The notes beneath the pieces are model-generated. The model saw only the letters and a program-made list of their open reading frames with translations, ran no database searches and was not told where the DNA came from. From NCBI GenBank assembly GCA_023257915.1, contig JALRBB010000433.1, forward strand, positions 1-7,129: a stretch of DNA of 7,129 nucleotides, given 5' to 3'. Positions 1 to 5,629 of this stretch are shown here, piece after piece (the first letter of the stretch is position 1; the number at the start of each line of letters is the position of its first letter). The translations under genes were made by a program, and so were the position numbers. This DNA comes from Quisquiliibacterium sp. (lineage in GTDB: Bacteria > Pseudomonadota > Gammaproteobacteria > Burkholderiales > Burkholderiaceae_E).

Positions 1-735
1 AGTACATAGCGATCGCCCACCTTGGCGCGTACCATCGCGATCCCTTTGGCCTTCAGCGCGAACCGAAAACAGCAGGCTGGTCAGCCCGCCAGGATCGGCG
101 CTGGCGCGCGTCAGACCGTCCAGGAATGCCCGGTCCTCGCCGGGAGGCGTGTTGCGACCCTCCGGTTCGATAAACAAGCGCCCCAGGATCGAATGGCGCG
201 CAAGCACCGCAAACAACTCGCCGGTCATGTAGGTGCGGAATTCGGCAATCCGGCCGTCGCGCACCCGGACCCACTTGCTGTGCGTGCCCGGCAGCACGAT
301 CGTTGCGTGCTGTAGTGCGAGTCGGGATAGCGCCCCGACTACCTGAGTTTCCTCGCCGCGAATCACATCGTGCGTGCTGGACGCACCGACTGTACACACG
401 CCCGGCACGATCCGAAAACGTCTGCCGGCGGCATCGTCGATCGCCAGCACTGCACCAGCCAGTTCCGCGAAACCGGCTGGCGTCGGCGCATATTGCGCCT
501 CGCGCCAACCTTGGCGGCTGCCGATCATGCCGCAGGCGATCACTGGCAAGCCTGGTGTCTGTTGCAGCCAGTCCGCGCACAAGGATTCGAAGGCCTGGCG
601 AAATCCGCCGTCGGTGATTGCCTGGATTCCGGCAGCCGCCTCGCGCCGGGCGAGCACGCTGCCGTCCGCGCCAAACAGGTAGGCACGCAGCGAACTGGTA
701 CCCCAGTCGAGTCCGATCAGGTTTGCGCAAGTCAT
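1..735 (-). CDS. dgoK: 2-dehydro-3-deoxygalactonokinase, 3' end cut by window edge
   Basis: Predicted cytosolic kinase that phosphorylates 2-keto-3-deoxy-D-galactonate with ATP in the De Ley-Doudoroff (D-galactonate) pathway. The product would go to the KDPGal aldolase DgoA. Seen in the 245 codons present: an N-terminal sugar-kinase phosphate loop IGLDWGTSSLRAYLF (residues 7-21), MIGSRQGWREAQY (70-82), VIRGEETQ (124-131), PGTHSKWV (149-156) and FRTYMTGEL (166-174). These match the order and spacing in E. coli DgoK, which is about 290 residues, so roughly 50 residues lie outside the window. The ATG at 735-733 is chosen because the phosphate loop follows directly. No Shine-Dalgarno sequence is visible before it. 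The gene is divergent from oxyR. After residue 227 the reading becomes basic, loses its GC-rich third positions and stops resembling the family, while the next frame looks more coding-like. A frameshift near position 50-58 is possible. The family call is firm; the integrity of the 3' end is not. Confidence 0.88.
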   Translation of the reverse strand, partial: MTCANLIGLDWGTSSLRAYLFGADGSVLARREAAAGIQAITDGGFRQAFESLCADWLQQTPGLPVIACGMIGSRQGWREAQYAPTPAGFAELAGAVLAIDDAAGRRFRIVPGVCTVGASSTHDVIRGEETQVVGALSRLALQHATIVLPGTHSKWVRVRDGRIAEFRTYMTGELFAVLARHSILGRLFIEPEGRNTPPGEDRAFLDGLTRASADPGGLTSLLFSVRAEGQRDRDGTRQGGRSLCT

Positions 736-736
736 G

Positions 737-749
737 CGGCAGTATGCCG
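737..749. repeat. Short perfect inverted repeat beside the dgoK start
   Basis: The sequence CGGCA-GTA-TGCCG is a perfect palindrome with 5-bp arms and a 3-bp centre. It lies one base outside the dgoK start codon, in the 57-bp gap shared with oxyR. It could be an operator half or a small hairpin at the 5' end of the dgoK message. Palindromes of this size are common in GC-rich DNA, so function is not established. Confidence 0.3.
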
Positions 750-776
750 GATCGGGGAGGGCCGCCGTCCGCTTGC

Positions 777-782
777 TATCAT
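777..782 (+). promoter_or_regulatory. Possible -10 element of oxyR (TATCAT)
   Basis: TATCAT matches the sigma-70 -10 consensus at 5 of 6 bases. It ends 10 bp before the oxyR ATG, so transcription would begin about 3-4 nt before the start codon, giving a nearly leaderless mRNA. No convincing -35 is present at the usual distance, which would fit an activator-dependent or autoregulated promoter. No purine-rich ribosome binding site lies before the ATG, which agrees with a leaderless start. Confidence 0.35.
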
Positions 783-792
783 TTCCGCTCCC

Positions 793-1734
793 ATGACCCT
801 TACCGAACTCAAGTACATCGTTGCGGTCGCGCGCGAACGGCATTTTGGCCGCGCGGCGGAGGCTTGCTTTGTCAGTCAGCCGACGCTGTCGGTTGCGATC
901 AAGAAGCTCGAGGAAGAACTCGGCGTGCAGCTGTTTGAGCGCGGCGGCGCAGAGATCGCGGTGACGCCGGTCGGCGAACAGATCATCGACGAAGCGCAAC
1001 GAATCCTTGAACGCACCAATGCGATCCGCGAAATCGCCCAACAAGGTCGTGATCCGCTCAGCGGACCACTGAAAGTCGGCATCATCTACACGATTGGTCC
1101 GTATCTGCTGCCGAACCTGATCCGGGCGATGATCGCCGACGCGCCTGCGATGCCCTTGATTCTGCAGGAGAACTTCACGGTCCGATTGCTTGAACTGCTG
1201 CGCCAGGGCGAAATCGATGTCGCAGTGCTGGCCGATCCTTTCCCCGACACGGGTCTGGTCACGCAGGCGCTCTACGATGAACCCTTCGTGGTTGCGATGC
1301 CGCGAGCCCACGCCTGGGCAAAGCGCAAGTCGATCGGAACACAGGAGCTCAAGGACGAGACGATGCTGCTGTTGGGCACCGGCCACTGTTTCCGTGATCA
1401 TGTGCTCGAGGTTTGCCCCGAGATGTCGCGGTTCTCGCAATCGAGCGGTGGATTCCAGAAGGCCTTCGAGGGCAGTTCGCTCGAGACAATCCGGCACATG
1501 GTTGCTTCCGGTGTCGGCATCACCGTGCTTCCCTTGCTGGCCGTGCCCGAATCGCGCGACGGGCTGCTGCGCTGCGTTCCGTTCGAGGAGCCGACACCGT
1601 TTCGGCGGGTCTCGCTGGCCTGGCGCAAGAGCTACCCCAGAAGTCGCGCAATCGGCGCGTTACGCGATGCGATCCTGGCCATCGATCTGCCGGGCGTCAC
1701 GAAACTGCCAGATGCGAAAGCCCAGTTGAACTGA
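793..1734 (+). CDS. oxyR: LysR-type hydrogen peroxide sensor/regulator OxyR
   Basis: Cytosolic transcription factor that senses H2O2 by forming an intramolecular disulfide and switches on peroxide defence genes. The 313-residue product has an N-terminal winged helix-turn-helix (about 1-60, with FGRAAEACFVSQPTLSVAIK at 18-37) and a two-lobed LysR effector domain (about 90-300). The diagnostic GTGHCFRDHVLEVCPE places cysteines at residues 199 and 208, the same numbers as the redox pair of E. coli OxyR (305 residues). LYDEPFVVAMP (160-170) and GSSLETIRHMVASGVGITVLP are typical OxyR segments. The frame stays open upstream to about position 370, but the family begins at MTLTELKYIV, so the ATG at 793 is used. 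dgoK is divergent 57 bp away, and cysM follows after 12 bp and is probably co-transcribed. Genome neighbours of betaproteobacterial oxyR often differ (recG, catalase genes), so the cysM linkage is notable. Confidence 0.95.
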   Translation: MTLTELKYIVAVARERHFGRAAEACFVSQPTLSVAIKKLEEELGVQLFERGGAEIAVTPVGEQIIDEAQRILERTNAIREIAQQGRDPLSGPLKVGIIYTIGPYLLPNLIRAMIADAPAMPLILQENFTVRLLELLRQGEIDVAVLADPFPDTGLVTQALYDEPFVVAMPRAHAWAKRKSIGTQELKDETMLLLGTGHCFRDHVLEVCPEMSRFSQSSGGFQKAFEGSSLETIRHMVASGVGITVLPLLAVPESRDGLLRCVPFEEPTPFRRVSLAWRKSYPRSRAIGALRDAILAIDLPGVTKLPDAKAQLN

Positions 1735-1746
1735 ACTACCAGCACC

Positions 1747-2661
1747 ATGAACGATAAATCCTTGTACCCGACCATTGACCAGACCATCGGCCGCACGCCG
1801 CTGGTGCGATTGCAGCGACTTCCCGGAGCCGGTATCGCTGCGCGCAACAACCTGATTCTGGGCAAGCTCGAAGGAAACAACCCCGCCGGTTCGGTGAAGG
1901 ATCGTCCGGCAATCGCGATGATCGAGCGTGCCGAGGCGCGTGGCGACATCCGTCCGGGCGACACGCTGATCGAGGCCACCTCCGGCAACACCGGTATCGC
2001 ACTGGCGATGGCCGCCGCAATTCGTGGCTATCGGATGGTGCTGATCATGCCGGAGAACCTGTCGGTTGAACGCCGGCAGGTGATGAAGGCGTTCGGCGCC
2101 GAGCTGATCCTGGTCAGCCGCGAGCAGGGGATGGAATATGCGCGTGATCTGGCTGAGCAGATGCAGGCTCGCGGTGAGGGGCGTGTGCTTGATCAGTTCT
2201 CCAACGACGACAACTGGGCTGCGCACTTCGAAAGCACTGGTCCAGAAATCTGGCAGGACACCCGCGGACAGGTCACACACTTCGTCTCTGCGATGGGCAC
2301 CACCGGCACGATCACCGGAGTGTCGCGATATCTGAAGGAACAGAATCCACAGGTTCGGATCGTCGGCGCGCAACCGTCGGAGGGCTCATCGATCCCGGGC
2401 ATCCGCAAGTGGCCGGATGAATACCTGCCGCGCATTTATCAGCATGCGATCGTCGACACTGTCGAATACGTCAGCCAGTCCGATGCCGAGCAGATGGCTC
2501 GCAGGCTGGCCGCCGAAGAAGGAATCTTCTGTGGCATCTCGGCCGCGGGTGCCTGTTGCATCGCGCTGCGCATCGCCGAACAGGTCGAGAACGCGACGAT
2601 CGTGTTCATTGTGTGTGATCGCGGAGATCGCTACCTGTCTACCGGCGTCTTCCCCGCGTGA
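1747..2661 (+). CDS. cysM: Cysteine synthase B (O-acetylserine sulfhydrylase B)
   Basis: PLP enzyme that makes L-cysteine from O-acetyl-L-serine and sulfide. The CysM branch can also use thiosulfate, giving S-sulfocysteine. The 304-residue product equals the usual CysM length. Visible: the PLP lysine K51 in LEGNNPAGSVKDR, the substrate loop TSGNTG (78-83), the phosphate-binding GTTGT (184-188), EGSSIPGIRKWP and the CysM-type tail CDRGDRYLSTGVF. The N-terminal LEGNNPAGS and the RYLSTG tail favour CysM over CysK. In the PLP-ring serine loop E. coli has CGVSSGGA; here it reads CGISAAGACC (262-271), with small substitutions and two adjacent cysteines. Twelve bases separate it from oxyR, with no terminator or clear Shine-Dalgarno between them. 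Its stop overlaps the start of the permease gene (GTGA), indicating translational coupling. Assignment is firm. Confidence 0.95.
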   Translation: MNDKSLYPTIDQTIGRTPLVRLQRLPGAGIAARNNLILGKLEGNNPAGSVKDRPAIAMIERAEARGDIRPGDTLIEATSGNTGIALAMAAAIRGYRMVLIMPENLSVERRQVMKAFGAELILVSREQGMEYARDLAEQMQARGEGRVLDQFSNDDNWAAHFESTGPEIWQDTRGQVTHFVSAMGTTGTITGVSRYLKEQNPQVRIVGAQPSEGSSIPGIRKWPDEYLPRIYQHAIVDTVEYVSQSDAEQMARRLAAEEGIFCGISAAGACCIALRIAEQVENATIVFIVCDRGDRYLSTGVFPA

Positions 2662-3551
2662 GCGGGCTGGGGGGCGCGACCGCGGTGCCGCTGCGTGGCA
2701 TCGCGCTGATGATCGCCGCCTGCGCGTCGTTCGCGCTGCTCGATGCAACGGTCAAGGTGCTGTCCGCGCGCTATCCGGCGCCGATGATCGCCTGGGCGCG
2801 ATATTTTTTTCATGTCGCGATCCTGTTGATCGTCATGTGGCCGCGCTACGGCGTGCGGTTGTTCCGCACACGCCGGCCGGGCTTGCAGCTGGTCCGCGGT
2901 GTTTGCCTCGGTGCGTCGTCGCTGTTCTTTTTTTCGGCACTGGGTTTTTTGCCGCTCGCCGAAACTTCAGCACTGGCTTCGGTCGCGCCGATTCTGGTCA
3001 CCGTGGCTGCGGTTCGTTGGCTCGGTGAAAAGCCGCCGCCAGGGACCGCCTGGGCGCTGGGCATGAGCTTTGCCGGGGTGCTGTTGATCATCCGGCCTGG
3101 CACCGAGCTGTTCGGCTGGGCTGCGCTGCTGCCGCTTTGCACCGCGGTCTGCGGGGCCGGCTATCAGCTGGCGACTCGTCGCCTCTCGGGTGTGGACGAC
3201 GGAATCACGACGCTCTTTCTTGGCGGTGTGGTGTCGGTGGTGCTGTTGCTGACGGTGCTGCCGTTCTACTGGACGTTTCCCACGTCCGTGCTCGATGCCT
3301 TGCTGTTCATGCTGACTGGCGTGATCGGAGCCGGCGGTCACCTGTTGCTGGTTCGCGCGTATGAATATGCCTCGGCGTCAACACTCGCGCCGTTCAGCTA
3401 CGCGCACGCGGTCACCGCATTGCCGGTCGGATGGCTGCTGTTCGACGCGTTTCCGGATGACATCGCGCTGACCGGTGTGGCGCTGATCGTGCTGACCGGG
3501 GCCTGGACGGCGTGGCGCAACCACGTGCCCCCGTCATCCACCGAGAGTTGA
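2658..3551 (+). CDS. DMT superfamily permease with two EamA domains
   Basis: Inner-membrane drug/metabolite transporter family protein of 297 residues with about ten hydrophobic segments, the usual size. TM1 is around 13-35 and TM2 around 42-61; the last lies around 269-285. Two EamA repeats are visible. The first ends in the family signature LPLAETSALASVAPILVTVAAVRWLGEKP (98-126); the second carries YASASTLAPFSYAHAVTALPVGWLLF. The start is GTG, sharing four bases with the cysM stop (GTGA). No later start keeps the first membrane segment as well, so co-translation with cysM is likely. Substrate cannot be read from sequence. E. coli EamA, of the same broad family, exports O-acetylserine and cysteine-pathway compounds, so coupling to cysM makes a related substrate plausible. 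Three T runs (7, 7 and 6 bases) occur at 2804-2810, 2928-2934 and 2945-2950, unusual for this GC-rich DNA; the frame remains intact. Only 15 bp separate it from the convergent mltB. Confidence 0.88.
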   Translation: MSGLGGATAVPLRGIALMIAACASFALLDATVKVLSARYPAPMIAWARYFFHVAILLIVMWPRYGVRLFRTRRPGLQLVRGVCLGASSLFFFSALGFLPLAETSALASVAPILVTVAAVRWLGEKPPPGTAWALGMSFAGVLLIIRPGTELFGWAALLPLCTAVCGAGYQLATRRLSGVDDGITTLFLGGVVSVVLLLTVLPFYWTFPTSVLDALLFMLTGVIGAGGHLLLVRAYEYASASTLAPFSYAHAVTALPVGWLLFDAFPDDIALTGVALIVLTGAWTAWRNHVPPSSTES

Positions 3552-3566
3552 AACCAAGGCGCGGGC

Positions 3567-4649
3567 TCAGCGCGCGGCGCGTAATTCCTGGGCGAGATCG
3601 AGCACCGCCGTGGCGTAGAAGCTCGACCGGTTGTAGCGAGTGACCACATAAAAGTTGCGCGCGCCGAGCAAGTAAGTCGGCGCTGCGTCACCGTTCGGAA
3701 GGTCGATCAGCGCAAGTTGCGCGCCGTCGGGGACGGATCCGATTGCGCCAACTCCGAAGCCTGACAACTGGGGCATCGTGTATCGCGGTTCGATGCCCGC
3801 TTCGATCAACGGATCGAGCCGGGCGTCGGCGCTGATCCGGGTCGGATAGTAGGGCTGTCCGCCGGGAACCCAGCCATGCTCGGCCAGAAAGCGGGCGACG
3901 CTGCCGATCGCATCGACCGGGCTGTGACGCAGGTCGATCTTGCCGTCCTTGTCGAAGTCCACCGCGTAGTTCCGAATGCTGCTGGGCATGAACTGCGGCA
4001 GACCGATCGCTCCGGCGTACGAGCCTTTCGTGTCCTGAAGGTCCAGACGCCCGTCGCGGGCCAGCAGCAAAAGACTCTCGAGTTCCCCACGAAAAAATTC
4101 TGCCCGGCGCGGATAGTCGAAGGCCAGCGTGGTCAGCGCATCTAGTACCGGAAAGCTGCCGGTCACCCGTCCGTAAATGGTCTCGACGCCGATGATCGCC
4201 ACGATTACTTCGGGCGGAACACCGTAGATGCTGGCCGCACGCTCCAGCGTCGCCCGATGCTGCGCCCAGAATTCGATGCCGCCGTCGATGCGGGAGCGAT
4301 CCAGGAAGCGGGCCCGGTAGGCGCTCCAGGAGCGCTTGAAGGTCCTGGCAGGAGGAGCGATCAGGCGCAGTGCATCGGGCTGCTTTCGAACCTCGGCAAA
4401 CGTGCGGCTCAGTTCCTTCGGATCGAAGCCGTGGCGTTGCGCTAGCGATTCGATGAAGGCCTGGACGTCCTCGCGTTTCTCGTAATGGCCGGCTGCAGCT
4501 TGCTGCGTCTTTACCGCAGTCGATTTGCCGCCGGTCTGGCCATGGGCCGTCGATGTTGCGGCTGCAAGCGTCATCGCGACACCACCGGCCGCCAGAAGGG
4601 ATGAAACTGCGCATCGCAGCGCGCGGTTTGTGAACAGGTCGAGTCTCAA
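3567..4649 (-). CDS. mltB: Lytic murein transglycosylase B, periplasmic
   Basis: Cleaves the MurNAc-GlcNAc bond of peptidoglycan with formation of 1,6-anhydroMurNAc, and acts in wall remodelling. The 360-residue product has a signal sequence: basic MRLDLFTNRALR, a hydrophobic core to about residue 32, and a probable type I cleavage after STAHG (33-37). No lipobox cysteine is seen, so unlike E. coli MltB it is probably a soluble periplasmic enzyme. The catalytic glutamate is E156 in IIGVETIYGRVTG, equivalent to E. coli E162. SYAGAIGLPQFMPSS (210-224) is the substrate-groove motif. DFDKDGKIDL (231-240) is the EF-hand-like calcium loop known from Slt35. The C-terminal NFYVVTRYNRSSFYATAVLDLA is also typical. 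The start is TTG at 4649. It is preferred because the next in-frame ATG (residue 26) would remove most of the signal peptide, and because TTG overlaps the stop of an upstream small frame (TTGA). The gene converges on the permease gene. Confidence 0.93.
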   Translation of the reverse strand: MRLDLFTNRALRCAVSSLLAAGGVAMTLAAATSTAHGQTGGKSTAVKTQQAAAGHYEKREDVQAFIESLAQRHGFDPKELSRTFAEVRKQPDALRLIAPPARTFKRSWSAYRARFLDRSRIDGGIEFWAQHRATLERAASIYGVPPEVIVAIIGVETIYGRVTGSFPVLDALTTLAFDYPRRAEFFRGELESLLLLARDGRLDLQDTKGSYAGAIGLPQFMPSSIRNYAVDFDKDGKIDLRHSPVDAIGSVARFLAEHGWVPGGQPYYPTRISADARLDPLIEAGIEPRYTMPQLSGFGVGAIGSVPDGAQLALIDLPNGDAAPTYLLGARNFYVVTRYNRSSFYATAVLDLAQELRAAR

Positions 4650-4768
4650 GGCTTGAAGGATTGGATCAGGGTTCGCAAGTGTCGCACGTGCACCCGGTCA
4701 GGGGTGCCATGCGAACCGTAGCGTAACCGGTTGTAGGCTTGGACGAACTCGCTGACCTGGATGGCCAT
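4646..4768 (-). CDS. 40-residue open frame coupled to mltB; possible C-terminal remnant of a transglutaminase-like gene
   Basis: A 41-codon frame runs from ATG at 4768 to TGA at 4648-4646, sharing TTGA with the mltB TTG start. The product starts MAIQVSEFVQAYNRLRYG and ends HLRTLIQSLKP. Most codons end in G or C, as in neighbouring genes, and the four-base overlap is typical of real operon partners. Residues FVQAYNRLRYG followed by a basic leucine-rich tail recall the extreme C-terminus of transglutaminase-like proteins with DUF3488/DUF4129, which I believe can sit next to mltB in related genomes. That resemblance is from memory and weak at this length. The frame stays open further upstream (a TTG lies 14 codons before), but that stretch holds a probable promoter for the divergent gene and looks non-coding. 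It may be a genuine small protein or the stub left by a deletion. No Shine-Dalgarno is evident before its ATG. Confidence 0.5.
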   Translation of the reverse strand: MAIQVSEFVQAYNRLRYGSHGTPDRVHVRHLRTLIQSFKP

Positions 4769-4787
4769 CGGCGGGGCTGGCTGGCGC

Positions 4788-4793
4788 TAGAAT
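4788..4793 (+). promoter_or_regulatory. Possible -10 element (TAGAAT) for the crotonase-family gene
   Basis: TAGAAT matches the -10 consensus at 5 of 6 bases and lies 30 bp before the ATG at 4824, placing transcription start near 4800. No good -35 hexamer is seen 16-18 bp upstream. The message would carry a GGGAG ribosome binding site at 4813-4817, six bases before the start codon. Confidence 0.4.
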
Positions 4794-4823
4794 CGGGATT
4801 CGACGTCAAATCGGGAGCAAGCG

Positions 4824-5618
4824 ATGTCAGCCGTGATGCAAAACGCCGCTCAAGCGCCGCTGGTGCTGTCCGAGCAAACCGGATCTGTGGTCACCCTGAC
4901 CCTGAATCGACCCGCGCAGTTCAATGCCTTGTCCGAAGGCATGCTTGATGCGTTGGACGAAGCGTTGTCGGCAATCGCCGCGGATGACAGCGTGCGGGTT
5001 GTCGTGCTCGCCGCAGCCGGCAAGGCGTTTTGTGCGGGCCATGACCTGCGCGAGATGCGCGCCAGCCCGTCGCTCGAGTATTACCAGACGCTGTTCGCAC
5101 GCTGCGCGAAGATGATGATGACAATCCAGCGGATGCCGCAGCCGGTCATTGCTCGGGTGCACGGCATCGCCACGGCTGCCGGCTGCCAGCTGGTTGGTAT
5201 GTGCGATCTGGCGCTTGCATCCGAGGACGCGAAGTTTGCAGTGTCCGGCGTCAATCTGGGGCTGTTTTGTGCGACGCCGTCGGTCGCGCTGTCACGCAAT
5301 CTGTCGCGCAAGACGGCCTTTGAGATGCTGGTCACCGGCGAGTTCATCGATGCACAGACGGCCGCGCAGCGCGGGCTGATCAACCGCGCGGTCCCGGCGG
5401 CAGAACTGGACGCCGAGATCGACCGGATCGCGCAACTGATCGCCGCCAAGCCGCAGGTCGCAATCGCGGCAGGCAAGGGACTTTTCTACCGCCAGCTCGA
5501 GATGGGCATCGACGCGGCCTATCAACTGGCTGGCCAGACGATGGCCTGCAACATGATGGCTGAGCCCACCCTGGAGGGAGTGCAGGCCTTTATCGATAAA
5601 CGCAAGCCCAACTGGTGA
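4824..5618 (+). CDS. Enoyl-CoA hydratase/isomerase family protein, ECHDC3-like, lacking both usual catalytic glutamates
   Basis: Crotonase-fold acyl-CoA-binding protein of 264 residues, the normal family length. Visible: VVTLTLNRPAQFNALS (22-37), the first oxyanion-hole segment FCAGHDLREM (69-78), the second at ATAAGCQL (116-123), and a C-terminal trimerisation tail ending AFIDKRKPNW. It reads like ECHDC3-type proteins (VNLGLFCATPSVALSRNLSRK, 143-163). Aligning CQLVGMCDLA with the rat hydratase motif puts Q122 at the position of Glu144, and G142 at that of Glu164. Both acid/base residues of true hydratases are therefore absent, so ordinary crotonyl-CoA hydration is doubtful; another acyl-CoA reaction or a non-hydratase role is possible. 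A GGGAG ribosome binding site is at 4813-4817. The oxidoreductase gene starts 11 bp downstream and etfB follows, suggesting a role in acyl-CoA breakdown, but the substrate is unknown. Confidence 0.9.
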   Translation: MSAVMQNAAQAPLVLSEQTGSVVTLTLNRPAQFNALSEGMLDALDEALSAIAADDSVRVVVLAAAGKAFCAGHDLREMRASPSLEYYQTLFARCAKMMMTIQRMPQPVIARVHGIATAAGCQLVGMCDLALASEDAKFAVSGVNLGLFCATPSVALSRNLSRKTAFEMLVTGEFIDAQTAAQRGLINRAVPAAELDAEIDRIAQLIAAKPQVAIAAGKGLFYRQLEMGIDAAYQLAGQTMACNMMAEPTLEGVQAFIDKRKPNW

Positions 5619-5629
5619 GGAAACCATTC

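Noticed and set aside
53..730. 225-codon minus-strand frame inside dgoK
   Set aside because: It is an alternate frame of dgoK. Its product is Arg-rich without family motifs, while the dgoK frame holds all the conserved segments.
370..792. In-frame upstream extension of oxyR to about 454 codons
   Set aside because: OxyR proteins begin at the MTLTELKYIV helix-turn-helix, and the extension is antisense to dgoK.
736..792. OxyR/LysR binding site upstream of oxyR
   Set aside because: Only one CTAT half-element is visible, overlapping the TATCAT hexamer. The full ATAG...CTAT tandem pattern cannot be laid on this sequence.
3552..3566. Bidirectional terminator between the convergent permease and mltB genes
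   Set aside because: The 15-bp gap has no inverted repeat followed by a T run; any terminator must lie in coding sequence or be Rho-dependent.
4666..4710. Fourteen-codon cysteine-rich mini-ORF (MAPLTGCTCDTCEP) on the minus strand upstream of mltB, resembling a metal-sensing leader peptide
   Set aside because: It lies in another frame of the better-supported 40-codon frame at 4646-4768, has no ribosome binding site, and mltB has no known metal control. The cysteines are likely a by-product of the overlapping frame.
4670..4717. Inverted repeat GGTTCGCA...TGCGAACC (32-bp spacer) with a second GCACCC/GGGTGC hairpin inside
   Set aside because: The two repeats have different centres (4693.5 and 4698.5), there is no T tract for a terminator, and both fall inside the probable small coding frame. 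Not supported as an operator or RNA element.
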